A stretch of DNA of 24,402 nt from Methylotenera_A sp040387095. Its GTDB lineage: Bacteria > Pseudomonadota > Gammaproteobacteria > Burkholderiales > Methylophilaceae. Made by a program: the position numbers and the translations under genes. Every line of letters begins with the position of its first letter. The stretch's first letter is position 1. Below the pieces are notes generated by a model. It was not told the origin of the DNA and did no database searches. It saw only the letters and a program-made list of their open reading frames with translations. This document shows positions 1 to 8,825 of this stretch, piece after piece. The stretch covers positions 1-24,402 of the forward strand of contig JAZKEJ010000025.1 of NCBI GenBank assembly GCA_040387095.1. The letters run 5' to 3'.

Positions 1-470
1 CCGGTAAACTGATACTCAGCAGATCGCTTTTGGTTGGAATATTTGAGTAAATATACGGCACTTACAAATGTCAACACAATGCAGATGGCGGTATTCAGCA
101 CAACAGAGATGTATTCATTATGTGATAAAAACGTCACACACAGATTGATCAAAATCAGTGCGGCAAACGCATATTGAATATTTCGCCGTTTTATTGGACG
201 CTTTTCAAAAATACGAATTGAGATGAAGTACAGTGCAAGGCCAAACACAATCAGTAATCCACCGAACAAAGCGCGGATATGCATCAACATGGTTTCTTGA
301 GTGAAAATAATAATGGCGGCGCCAATCAGCAGGTTGGCATAAACCCACTCTTTTAAGCCGTTGAGCATTGATATGCGGGTGTTGATTGCGAGCAGCAATA
401 TAGATAAAGCGACTGCCAGCACACCAGTCATAAATAACATGGTTTTAAAGTCTAGCCATGTAAATACCAT
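1..470 (-). CDS. Partial membrane protein, probable N-terminus of a diguanylate cyclase
   Basis: An open frame starts at an ATG (468-470 on the minus strand) and runs without a stop off the left edge, giving about 156 residues. It is strongly hydrophobic, with several membrane segments (beginning MVFTWLDFKTMLFM). It aligns by eye with the N-terminal membrane domain of the GGDEF protein at 1037-2230: DFKTMLFM matches DLKTIIFM and GLALYFISIRIF matches GLSLYLNGIQAF. The second half is outside the window, so a GGDEF or other output domain is inferred from the paralogy and not seen. A perfect 13-bp palindrome (ATGATT-A-AATCAT, 516-528) lies 46 nt upstream of the start and could be an operator. No clear Shine-Dalgarno sequence is visible. 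Confidence 0.75.
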   Translation of the reverse strand, partial: MVFTWLDFKTMLFMTGVLAVALSILLLAINTRISMLNGLKEWVYANLLIGAAIIIFTQETMLMHIRALFGGLLIVFGLALYFISIRIFEKRPIKRRNIQYAFAALILINLCVTFLSHNEYISVVLNTAICIVLTFVSAVYLLKYSNQKRSAEYQFT

Positions 471-668
471 ACTTTATTTACCCCAAACAACATTAACGAG
501 CAGATTTAATTTGTGATGATTAAATCATTATTGCAAATAGTTAGCATTTTCTATGCCAGTTACTTACAGCGAATTTGTCTGCTCATTAGTGATTATTTAA
601 ACCAAATTTTGTTTAAACCCCGTATTCGTTTTAACCAAGTATTAAGTGCTTTATTTAAGCGCACTGAA

Positions 669-977
669 TCAAGTGCGATTATTCCTGCTTTTTGTCAGTT
701 GCTGGTTAAATGCAACATCCAGCTGACTGACACGCTTAGGTGTTTGTGGGCCATATGCATTCACAAATGCCACAAACTCCTCCATTTGCATTGGCTCACA
801 TAAACGCTCAGGTTTATTGCTGGGTGCATGTTCATGCTGTGCACTAAAAGGCTTTTCAGTTGCATCGTTGAGCACGAGGCTGAACAGTCCGCCGCTGCTC
901 ATTACCATTGAATAATTACTATTGCCACTGCGTTTTTTTAATCGCTCTATGGCAGCGCTGGCTTTAGTTGATCGCAT
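669..977 (-). CDS. Small hypothetical protein (102 aa)
   Basis: This 102-residue ORF is not assigned to a known family. It begins MRSTKASAAIERLKKRSGN, a basic and probably helical start, followed by a stretch that looks like a beta-hairpin (NYSMVMSSGGLFSLVLND) and a C-terminal part with QMEEFVAFVNAYG. There is no signal peptide or membrane segment, so it is probably cytoplasmic. It lies on the same strand as the two flanking membrane or GGDEF genes, 59 nt downstream of the GGDEF gene's stop. The overlapping plus-strand ORF at 513-803 is less protein-like. The amino-acid composition looks coding, but no function can be proposed. Confidence 0.6.
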   Translation of the reverse strand: MRSTKASAAIERLKKRSGNSNYSMVMSSGGLFSLVLNDATEKPFSAQHEHAPSNKPERLCEPMQMEEFVAFVNAYGPQTPKRVSQLDVAFNQQLTKSRNNRT

Positions 978-1036
978 TATTTTTAAGTATCCAGATGAGT
1001 TATATTGATAGTAAATACTTTCGCGCCACTCATTCT

Positions 1037-2230
1037 TTATTCATTGTCGCGGGTAGTGCTATTTCTGGTAATGTCCGTATAGCAAACGACACGGTTTCTG
1101 CCACCATTTTTAGCCGCATATAATGCACTGTCCGCGGCAGCGACTATACCTTTAAAATCGTAGCCAGCGCGGATAGAATCGGCTACACCAATACTCACGG
1201 TACCTTTAATGTTTTTTTGATTGATCGTATGCAAAGATTCTTCAATACCAATACGAATTCGCTCGGCCAAACCTGCCGCATCGTTTTCACTGGTGTTGGG
1301 CAAAAATACGCAGAATTCTTCGCCGCCATAACGCCCCAGCACATCACCGGAACGTAAAATTTCTGCAACTACCTTGGTTAAATGTCGCAGCACATCATCA
1401 CCAAATAAATGCCCATGTTTATCATTCACCTTTTTAAAGTGATCCATATCAATCAGCAAAACACTCATAGTAAGGTTAATGCGCTTACAAATACCTTGCA
1501 TTTTAAAGGCAGAATCTTCCAAGCCGCGTCGATTTAATATGCCAGTCAAACCATCGATCGTCGCAATCGATTCTAAATTTTGATTCAAACGGTAACTTAA
1601 CATCAACACAAATAAGCTGGAGATAAAAAACTGCGAAACCGCACCCAGCATAAAGGTATAAGCGTTTACTGGCCAAGTGGCAAACTGATCAAAAACTGCC
1701 GCATCGGCTTTAATGACCGCGTAAGAACGGCCCAGCATAAATAGTGCCATCAGTAAAAATAAGCTAGAAGCAATCCAGAACAAATTGCCGATAATGCCTT
1801 CATCGCGCGAGAAAGTTAAACGAGCACTAGCAAAATAAATACCTGCAAAAACCAATGAGCCCAGTGCTACCGATATACGCAAATCCTGTTGCAACACCAC
1901 AAAAAAAACATCAATCGTCACCAGTAAAATAAATAACGCAATTGGAATGCGATGGTCAGGTATTTTGCCAACGAAGGCTTGAATGCCATTTAAATAAAGG
2001 CTTAAACCCACACCTATCAATGCGAGACCAGGCAAAAACAGTAATTTTGGTGTCTCTATCTGAATCAGCACTAGCACCATACCCAAACCAACCACGAGAT
2101 TACCTACCGCCCAATAACCTGGGCCGCGCACTTCTTTATGATGGTTGCGTGTGATTGCCAACAACATAGATAACATGAAAGTCAGCAACATCGACATAAA
2201 GATAATGGTTTTTAAATCAAAATTAGGCAT
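1037..2230 (-). CDS. Membrane diguanylate cyclase (GGDEF domain)
   Basis: It makes the second messenger c-di-GMP from two GTP. I use the ATG at 2230 (397 aa); a TTG one codon upstream is also possible. Residues 1 to about 215 form an N-terminal domain with roughly six or seven hydrophobic segments, presumably the sensor. The GGDEF domain covers about 222-385, with DGLTGILNRRG at its start, the metal-binding DMDHFKKVND region and the signature GGEEF at 302-306. The RSGD motif exactly five residues before GGEEF is a canonical RxxD inhibitory site, so product feedback inhibition is expected. No EAL or PAS domain is seen. It is divergent from rep across a 160-nt region with a palindrome. The membrane domain is paralogous to that of the partial gene at 1-470. 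Confidence 0.92.
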   Translation of the reverse strand: MPNFDLKTIIFMSMLLTFMLSMLLAITRNHHKEVRGPGYWAVGNLVVGLGMVLVLIQIETPKLLFLPGLALIGVGLSLYLNGIQAFVGKIPDHRIPIALFILLVTIDVFFVVLQQDLRISVALGSLVFAGIYFASARLTFSRDEGIIGNLFWIASSLFLLMALFMLGRSYAVIKADAAVFDQFATWPVNAYTFMLGAVSQFFISSLFVLMLSYRLNQNLESIATIDGLTGILNRRGLEDSAFKMQGICKRINLTMSVLLIDMDHFKKVNDKHGHLFGDDVLRHLTKVVAEILRSGDVLGRYGGEEFCVFLPNTSENDAAGLAERIRIGIEESLHTINQKNIKGTVSIGVADSIRAGYDFKGIVAAADSALYAAKNGGRNRVVCYTDITRNSTTRDNE

Positions 2231-2302
2231 CAAAATTAAGGTATTAAATTATATTGAGAGAATTAAACAACGCTTACTTTTAATTTAACAGTTAAAATAT
2301 TA

Positions 2303-2315
2303 TGTTGTGACAACA
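2303..2315. promoter_or_regulatory. 13-bp palindrome in the divergent GGDEF/rep intergenic region
   Basis: TGTTGT-G-ACAACA is a perfect inverted repeat with a single central base. It lies about 73 nt from the GGDEF start and 76 nt from the rep start, almost in the middle of the divergent intergenic region. It could be a binding site for a dimeric regulator acting on either gene. The regulator is unknown. Confidence 0.3.
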
Positions 2316-2362
2316 CTCACGAGTATAACCCCGCCCAGCGTGTTTTTGAGCATTCACGTCGT

Positions 2363-2411
2363 CTTAATTCACCTTTAAATCCCTTAATTCATGCTAAATA
2401 GTCTTAATTCA
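2363..2411 (+). repeat. Three 9-bp direct repeats at 20-nt spacing across the rep start
   Basis: CTTAATTCA occurs at 2363, 2383 and 2403, exactly 20 nt apart. The first and third copies extend to GTCTTAATTCACC (2361-2373 and 2401-2413). The middle copy ends on the A of the rep ATG. Regular spacing near two helical turns could serve a DNA- or RNA-binding regulator. It may also be chance in AT-rich DNA. Confidence 0.4.
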
Positions 2412-4427
2412 CCACAACGCGAAGCCGTTAAATATCTAGATGGACCTTTACTTGTGTTAGCGGGTGCGGGTAGTGGAAAAACGCGGGTGATTACGCAAAA
2501 AATTGGTTTTTTGATTGATGAAGCGGGTTATGCCCCCAAAGAAATCGCGGCGATCACATTTACCAATAAAGCCGCACGTGAAATGCAAGAACGTGTGAGC
2601 AAGCTGATGGCTGGAAAATCGACCAAAGGCTTAACTATCGCAACATTTCATTCGCTTGGTTTGCAAATGTTACGCACTGAAGCGGCATTACTCGGTTACA
2701 AACCACAATTTTCAATTTTAGATTCAAGCGATAGCTTTAAAATCGTGGCAGATATTTTAGCCACCACCGACAAACAATTATTACGCAAAACACAATGGCA
2801 AATATCTGCCTGGAAAAACGCGTTTATCAACCCAGACCAAGCCAAAGCCACTGCTGATGAAGAGCTGACGCACGCTGCTGCCAAGGTTTATCAGCTTTAT
2901 CAGCAAACCTTACGTGCTTATCAAGCAGTCGATTTTGATGACTTGATTAAGTTACCAGTAGAACTTTTTGACCAGCACGAAGAAGCGTTGAATAAATGGC
3001 AGCGCAAATTGCAGTATTTACTAGTGGATGAATATCAAGACACCAATGCCTGCCAATACAAATTAGTCAAAATGCTCACCGGCGTGCGTGGCCAATTTAC
3101 CGCCGTGGGCGATGATGACCAGGCGATTTACGGTTGGCGCGGTGCTGATGTGGAAAATCTGCGTCAATTGACTACCGATTTTTCACGTTTAAAAGTGATT
3201 AAGCTAGAGCAGAATTACCGCTCTACCGTGCGCATTTTGCGTGCTGCAAACCAAGTGATCAGCAATAATCCCAAGTTATTTGAAAAAAAATTGTGGAGTG
3301 AATTGGGCACTGGCGACATGATTCAAGTTTCTGCTGCGCAAAGTGAAGAACATGAAGCTGAATCGGTGATGATGAAGCTGCAAGCGCATAAATTTGAACA
3401 CCGGACTAAGTTTCTGGATTACGCGATTTTGTATCGCGGCAATCATCAGGCGCGCATTTTTGAGCAGCAACTGCGCAATCAAAAAATCCCTTACACCATT
3501 TCCGGCGGTCAATCGTTTTTCGATAAAGCTGAGATTAAAGATTTGGTGAGCTATTTACGCTTGGTGGCGAATGAAGATGACGATCCTGCGTTTATCCGCG
3601 CGGCGACTACGCCCAAAAAAGGCATTGGCAATACCACGCTTGAACGCTTAGGCGAATATGCCAGCGCGCATAAAATATCGCTTTTTGTCGCAGCTTTTGA
3701 AGGTGATTTTCAAAGAGATATCGGTACCAAACAACTGGATGATTTACTTAATTTCTGCCAATACATTCAGAAAATTCAAAGCCGTGCCGTGCGTGATCCA
3801 GCCGGCGAAGTGCTCAATGATTTACTGACGACGATTCAATACGAAGCGTTTTTATACGACTCTGAAGAGCCACGCGCTGCCGAGAGTAAGTGGTCAAATG
3901 TTCAAGAATTTGTGACTTGGTTAAGCAAAAAAGGTGAATCAAGCACTGAATTCGGCAATGAAACTGAAGGCAAAAATCTGCTGGAATTAACGCAAATGGT
4001 GTCATTAATCAGCATGTTGGAAGGCCGCGAAGATGGCGAACCAGACGCGGTTAAATTATCCACTTTGCATGCTGCCAAAGGTTTAGAGTTTGGCCATGTA
4101 TTTTTAATCGGCGTAGAAGAAGGCATTTTACCGCATCGTGAAAGTATCGATTTAGGCTTGGTTGACCCCACAAAGATTGAGGAGGAACGCCGCCTGATGT
4201 ACGTGGGTATTACGCGTGCGCAAAAATCGCTGAATATTTCCTGGTGTAAAAAACGTAAACGCGCAGGTGAGATTCAAATGTGCGAACCGAGCCGGTTTAT
4301 TGCTGAACTACCAAATGCCGATGTACGCCATTTTGGCAATCCGTTTAATGACCCAGTGGTTAGCAAAGAACACGGCAAAGCGCGTATGGCGAATATCCAT
4401 GCCATGCTTGGTAAAAAAACCAGCTGA
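2391..4427 (+). CDS. rep: ATP-dependent DNA helicase Rep (UvrD/PcrA superfamily 1A)
   Basis: A 3'-5' DNA translocase that helps replication forks pass protein roadblocks and restart. At 678 aa it is close to E. coli Rep (about 673 aa). All SF1A motifs are visible: Walker A AGAGSGKT (24-31), motif Ia ITFTNKAAREM (about 55-65), Walker B LLVDEYQDT (210-218), motif III VGDDDQAIYGWRGA (239-252), motif IV LEQNYRS (272-278), motif V STLHAAKGLEF (557-567) and motif VI EEERRLMYVGITRAQ (597-611). Overall similarity, for example YLLVDEYQDTN and KVIKLEQNYRS, favours Rep over UvrD. The ATG at 2391 gives the family's usual N-terminus (NSPQREAV) but has no Shine-Dalgarno sequence. Three regular repeats span the start. 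The next gene is 266 nt downstream. Confidence 0.95.
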   Translation: MLNSLNSPQREAVKYLDGPLLVLAGAGSGKTRVITQKIGFLIDEAGYAPKEIAAITFTNKAAREMQERVSKLMAGKSTKGLTIATFHSLGLQMLRTEAALLGYKPQFSILDSSDSFKIVADILATTDKQLLRKTQWQISAWKNAFINPDQAKATADEELTHAAAKVYQLYQQTLRAYQAVDFDDLIKLPVELFDQHEEALNKWQRKLQYLLVDEYQDTNACQYKLVKMLTGVRGQFTAVGDDDQAIYGWRGADVENLRQLTTDFSRLKVIKLEQNYRSTVRILRAANQVISNNPKLFEKKLWSELGTGDMIQVSAAQSEEHEAESVMMKLQAHKFEHRTKFLDYAILYRGNHQARIFEQQLRNQKIPYTISGGQSFFDKAEIKDLVSYLRLVANEDDDPAFIRAATTPKKGIGNTTLERLGEYASAHKISLFVAAFEGDFQRDIGTKQLDDLLNFCQYIQKIQSRAVRDPAGEVLNDLLTTIQYEAFLYDSEEPRAAESKWSNVQEFVTWLSKKGESSTEFGNETEGKNLLELTQMVSLISMLEGREDGEPDAVKLSTLHAAKGLEFGHVFLIGVEEGILPHRESIDLGLVDPTKIEEERRLMYVGITRAQKSLNISWCKKRKRAGEIQMCEPSRFIAELPNADVRHFGNPFNDPVVSKEHGKARMANIHAMLGKKTS

Positions 4428-4693
4428 TTTTAAAACAACTTTTCAGTTGCTCTGTAGGCTTGTTCTGACATTAAAATCATCTAGCTATCGGCTTTATTAA
4501 CTACAAAAACCAAGTATAACTAAGCCTTAACATTGCTATTGGAATAGTTAATGCTTTAATAGAATCTCATTAGTGATGATTCAAACGAGTCAATAAATTC
4601 GATTTTTTTAGAATTAAGCTATTCATGCAATATTTATCGCAAAAGTTAACGGTTTAATCGCATTAATCATGTAAACAATGACAGGTATTCAGT

Positions 4694-6769
4694 ATGGTCG
4701 AAGAACCTCAACAAGAAATAGCTAACACTCAATCTGATTCAACCAAAACAAACAAAAAGTTTAGCGTCGCTAAACTTTTGCTTATTCTATTGAGCCTACT
4801 TATTCTGCTGATTATTGTGTGTGAAGCTTTAGGCTGGCCTTTCTTAAAAACGCCTACTGAACAATTTGCAAGCAAACAATTAGAGCGCAGCGTCAAAATC
4901 GATGAGCCATTCAATCTCAAACTATTGGGTGGTGTCAGATTAAATGTAGGTGGTTTGTATATATCCGCGCCAAAAGAATTTGATGCACCGCATTTTATTG
5001 ATTCTAAGAATATTGCACTAAGCTTGCGTTACAGCGATTTATTCAATTTCAAAGACTCCAATCAATTACGCATTAAATCGTTACGAGTCAGCCAAATGGA
5101 TGCACAGCTTTTGCGCCTTGAAAATGGCGCAGCTACTTGGCAGCTTAATCATAATAAAGATAAACCAGATAGCCCGTTCCCAATTGTTGAAACATTGGTT
5201 GTACAAAATGGTACTGCTAAAATTTCAGATCCGCAGACCCAGGTTGATCTAACTGCAAAACTCAATACAAACGAAGGTTCTTCAAATCAAGCTGCAAATT
5301 CCAGCATCGAAATACAAGGAAAACTGTTAAAAAAATCCATCAGAGGCAAACTAAGTACAAATGGTTTTTTGCCCGTCGCGACGCATGATAGCAATTCTTC
5401 ACCTATTGAATCTAAAGCTTGGGTCGAGTACGCAGGTTTACGCGCCGATTTTGCGGGTACAGTTTCTGATTTATTTGGTAAGCAAGATGTAAAAGGCAAG
5501 CTTGCAGTAAAAGGCCCTTCTCTGTCTGTTTTAGGCAAACTGGTTAATGTAGTGTTGCCGACTACGGATAAATTTTCGCTCAACACCATGCTTGAAAAAG
5601 ACGATCAGATTTGGAAGACGAATGCGGTTTACGCACATATCGGCGATAGTGATTTAAATGGTAATTTTAGCTACGACCCCAGAACCAATAATAAAAATGC
5701 GACCAGACCGTTACTAAAAGGAAATTTGGGCGGAAAACGCTTTTTTCTTGCTGATCTGGCACCAGCTTTTGGTACAAAAAATGTCGATGGTTCTATTGCC
5801 AAGCGAGGTAATGACCGGTTGCTTCCCAATCGTCCGTTAGATTTACCGGCATTAAATAAAATGGATGCACAAATTGATGTGAACCTCGCTTATGTGGATT
5901 TAGGTAATGCATTTTCGCGCTCTATTTCGCCATTAAAAGCAGATTTAACACTGACTAGCGGTAAATTATCGCTGTCAAAAATTGATGCGCGCACTGCTGA
6001 TGGCAGCATTGCCGGTTTAGTATCGATTGATACGCATCTTGCAAAATCTACAAAATCAGCAAATAAATCTGCACTTGCCCCAACCTGGAATATCAATCTG
6101 CGTTGGAAAGATATTGACGTGGAAAAATGGTTAAAAGTCTCTACCGACCCAAAAAAGCAGGCGCAATCAGAAGGTAAAAAAGAGAGTCCGCCTTCTTATG
6201 TAACTGGCACCTTGAATGGCAAAAGCAAGTTAGTTGGTACAGGCAATTCAACCGCTGAAATGTTGAGCTCTTTGGATGGCGATGTATCCATTTTTATGAA
6301 AAAAGGCACGATTTCACATTTGGTTGTTGAAGCCGTTGGCTTGGATATTGCGCAAGGATTAGGCATTTTACTGACCAAAGACAAAGCTTTACCGATGAAC
6401 TGTGCGGTGATGGATTTGACCGCTAAAAACGGAATTGCCACACCTAAAATAGCGTTAATTGATACACCTGTGACCTTGATTCTGATCGATGGCAATGCGA
6501 ATATTGCCAAAGAAACCTTGGATTTACGCATGGTGGCAAAACCTAAAAATGTGTCGCCGTTTACTGTTCGTTCGCCTATTCACCTAAAAGGTACGTTTAA
6601 AAAACCGGATGTTTCGGTCAAGAAAACACCAATTGTAGCGCGTGTGATTGGCGGAATCGCCTTAGCTTTCATTGCGCCACCCGCTGCCATTCTGCCTTTT
6701 TTAGATGCTGGCTCTGGTGATGAATCACCCTGTAATCAAAAGCTACTTGAATTTAACAAAAAACCTTAG
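4694..6769 (+). CDS. AsmA family envelope protein
   Basis: A 691-residue inner-membrane-anchored protein with a large periplasmic part. A charged N-terminus (about 1-25) is followed by one membrane segment (about 26-47, VAKLLLILLSLLILLIIV), then the AsmA-type region starting at TPTEQFASKQLERSVKI. The C-terminal part carries the family's usual features, including PFTVRSPIHLKGTFKKPDV. AsmA-like proteins are repetitive beta-groove proteins thought to influence lipid transport and outer-membrane assembly; the exact role of this paralogue cannot be read. The ATG at 4694 is supported by an AGG at 4683-4685, 8 nt upstream. A perfect 25-bp palindrome lies within codons 21-29. The gene sits alone between rep and uup, with about 100 nt before uup. 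Confidence 0.88.
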   Translation: MVEEPQQEIANTQSDSTKTNKKFSVAKLLLILLSLLILLIIVCEALGWPFLKTPTEQFASKQLERSVKIDEPFNLKLLGGVRLNVGGLYISAPKEFDAPHFIDSKNIALSLRYSDLFNFKDSNQLRIKSLRVSQMDAQLLRLENGAATWQLNHNKDKPDSPFPIVETLVVQNGTAKISDPQTQVDLTAKLNTNEGSSNQAANSSIEIQGKLLKKSIRGKLSTNGFLPVATHDSNSSPIESKAWVEYAGLRADFAGTVSDLFGKQDVKGKLAVKGPSLSVLGKLVNVVLPTTDKFSLNTMLEKDDQIWKTNAVYAHIGDSDLNGNFSYDPRTNNKNATRPLLKGNLGGKRFFLADLAPAFGTKNVDGSIAKRGNDRLLPNRPLDLPALNKMDAQIDVNLAYVDLGNAFSRSISPLKADLTLTSGKLSLSKIDARTADGSIAGLVSIDTHLAKSTKSANKSALAPTWNINLRWKDIDVEKWLKVSTDPKKQAQSEGKKESPPSYVTGTLNGKSKLVGTGNSTAEMLSSLDGDVSIFMKKGTISHLVVEAVGLDIAQGLGILLTKDKALPMNCAVMDLTAKNGIATPKIALIDTPVTLILIDGNANIAKETLDLRMVAKPKNVSPFTVRSPIHLKGTFKKPDVSVKKTPIVARVIGGIALAFIAPPAAILPFLDAGSGDESPCNQKLLEFNKKP
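4755..4779. repeat. 25-bp perfect palindrome within the 5' coding region of the AsmA-like gene
   Basis: AAAAGTTTAGCG-T-CGCTAAACTTTT has two perfect 12-bp arms around one base, starting 61 nt after the start codon. In RNA it could form an 11-bp stem with a 3-nt loop ending in a U-run, resembling a weak attenuator. As DNA it could bind a dimeric regulator. The coding constraint (Lys, Phe, Ala, Leu codons) makes such symmetry unexpected but not impossible by chance. Confidence 0.6.
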
Positions 6770-6870
6770 TTCAAAGGCGATAAGCTGGATCAAACGCCTA
6801 CCTGGATTAACCCTTAAATATGGCTAGATTTACACGGTGGAGAGTTGAGCTGCCGTGTTAAAATGCGCGC

Positions 6871-8781
6871 ATGCCATATATCACATTAGACCAAGCCAGC
6901 CTCGCTTACGGGCATCACGCATTACTTGATCATGCAGACTTTCAACTGGATTCCGGAGAACGCGTTGGCCTTATCGGCCGCAACGGTGCAGGTAAATCCA
7001 GCCTGCTTAAAGCGATTGCCGGCGCGACTAAATTAGATGAAGGCAGCGTATGGCGCGCACCCAACGCACGCGTTGTCTACGTTCCGCAAGAACCTGAACT
7101 TGTTGCTACTCATACGGTATTTGAAGCGGTAGCTGAGGGCTTAGGCAGCTTACAGCAAACGATTATCGATTATCACGCCGTGACGCACGATATGGGCATG
7201 CCGGACGCCGATATCGATGCGTTAATGACTAAGATGCAAACCCTGCAGCATGATCTGGATATGCAAAATGGCTGGGCGGCGCAATCGCGTGTGGAAACAG
7301 TATTAAGCCGTTTAAAGCTGGACGCCGATGCGCTGATCTCAACACTATCTGGCGGGTGGCGCAAACGCGTGGCCCTGGGTCGCGCACTGGTTGCTGAGCC
7401 GGAAGTATTATTGCTTGACGAACCGACCAACCATCTGGATCTGGAAGCGATTGAATGGCTGGAAGACTTACTGTTGAGTTTTCAAGGCAGTGTATTGTTT
7501 ATTACCCATGACCGCCGTTTTCTGGACCGTCTTGCAACCCGTATCACCGAATTGGATCGCGGAAAGCTGACTGACTTTATGGGTAACTTCACCCAATACC
7601 AAATCAAAAAAGAAGAGCTGATTGCGGTTGAAGAAACGCATGCCGCAAAATTTGATAAATTTTTAGCGCAGGAAGAAGTTTGGATTCGCCAGGGCATTAA
7701 AGCGCGCCGTACCCGCAACGAAGGCCGTGTGCGCAGACTGGAAGCCTTACGCCTGGACCGCGCTGCACGCCGTGAGCGCCAAGGCAATGTAAAACTGAAT
7801 CTGGATGCAGGCGAACGCAGTGGTAAATTAGTCGCGGAATTAGAAAACGTTTCAAAATCGTATGGCGATAAAGTACTGATTAAAAACTTTAGCACGCGTA
7901 TTTTACGTGGCGATAAAATCGGTCTGCTTGGCCCGAACGGCATTGGTAAAACTACTTTGCTTAAATTGATTCTGGGAGATATCGAAGCAGATAAGGGTGA
8001 CATTCAACGTGGTACGAAAATAAATGTGGCGTATTTTGACCAGATGCGTGAACAATTAGACGAAGAAGCGACACTGGCAGATACGATTAGTCCTGGTTCC
8101 GATTTTATTGAAATCGGTAACGAGCGTAAGCATGTCATCAGCTATCTGGAAGACTTCCTGTTTCCGCCACAACGCTCGCGCTCGCCTGTCAAATCGCTAT
8201 CCGGTGGTGAACGTAACCGGCTATTATTAGCTCGTCTGTTTGCGCGCCCCGCCAATGTATTGGTGCTGGATGAGCCGACGAATGACTTGGATATTGATAC
8301 GCTTGAATTATTGGAAAGCCTGCTACAGGAATTTGCTGGCACTTTATTCTTGGTCAGCCATGATCGCGCATTTTTAGAAAACACGGTGACACAAGTTATT
8401 GCGTTTGAAGGAAACGGCGTATTAACAGAGTTTGGCGGTGGTTACGATGATTGGCAACGCTTTACACAACAACGCTTAGAAGACAAGAAAACCGATTTAG
8501 CGAATGCGACTAAAACAAACATAAAACAAAATGCTGCCAGCACTAAACAAAGTAAACCAGCGAATAAATTAAGCTTTAAAGAACAACAGGAATTAGAGGC
8601 CATTCCAGCGCAAATTGAATTGCTAGAAACTGAGCAGAATAATATCAATACGCAACTGGCTGATAGCGAGATTTATGTCACGCAAGCCGCGCTTGTAAAA
8701 AACCTGCAATCCAGATTGACTGAGATTGAAAGTCTGTTAGAAAAGCATTTAGCGCGCTGGGAAGCGTTAGATAATAAGTAG
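6871..8781 (+). CDS. uup: ABC-F ATPase Uup
   Basis: A soluble tandem ABC protein of the ABC-F family (636 aa; E. coli Uup is about 635), without membrane domains. Domain 1: Walker A GRNGAGKS (36-43), signature LSGGWRKR (159-166), Walker B LLLDEPTNHLD (180-190). Domain 2: Walker A GPNGIGKT (354-361), signature LSGGERNR (443-450), Walker B LVLDEPTNDLD (465-475). The linker (about 240-305) is rich in Arg and Glu, as in ABC-F proteins. The C-terminal 70 residues form a charged coiled-coil (KLSFKEQQELEAIP, then IESLLEKHLARWEAL), which identifies Uup rather than EttA or YheS. Uup is linked to ribosome function and to suppression of transposon excision. The sequence TGTTAAAATGCGCGC immediately before the ATG resembles an extended -10 element, so the transcript may be leaderless or nearly so. 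Confidence 0.93.
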   Translation: MPYITLDQASLAYGHHALLDHADFQLDSGERVGLIGRNGAGKSSLLKAIAGATKLDEGSVWRAPNARVVYVPQEPELVATHTVFEAVAEGLGSLQQTIIDYHAVTHDMGMPDADIDALMTKMQTLQHDLDMQNGWAAQSRVETVLSRLKLDADALISTLSGGWRKRVALGRALVAEPEVLLLDEPTNHLDLEAIEWLEDLLLSFQGSVLFITHDRRFLDRLATRITELDRGKLTDFMGNFTQYQIKKEELIAVEETHAAKFDKFLAQEEVWIRQGIKARRTRNEGRVRRLEALRLDRAARRERQGNVKLNLDAGERSGKLVAELENVSKSYGDKVLIKNFSTRILRGDKIGLLGPNGIGKTTLLKLILGDIEADKGDIQRGTKINVAYFDQMREQLDEEATLADTISPGSDFIEIGNERKHVISYLEDFLFPPQRSRSPVKSLSGGERNRLLLARLFARPANVLVLDEPTNDLDIDTLELLESLLQEFAGTLFLVSHDRAFLENTVTQVIAFEGNGVLTEFGGGYDDWQRFTQQRLEDKKTDLANATKTNIKQNAASTKQSKPANKLSFKEQQELEAIPAQIELLETEQNNINTQLADSEIYVTQAALVKNLQSRLTEIESLLEKHLARWEALDNK

Positions 8782-8825
8782 ATTGTTAAGCTTAATATAA
8801 TCATTAACTAACCACCATAATTAGC

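Noticed and set aside
513..803. 96-codon plus-strand ORF overlapping the small 102-aa gene
   Set aside because: Its product is Cys/Leu/Ile-rich without family features, and its 3' part is antisense to the more protein-like minus-strand ORF.
4428..4500. Terminator after rep
   Set aside because: CAACT-TTTC-AGTTG gives only a 5-bp stem with no U-run, too weak to call.
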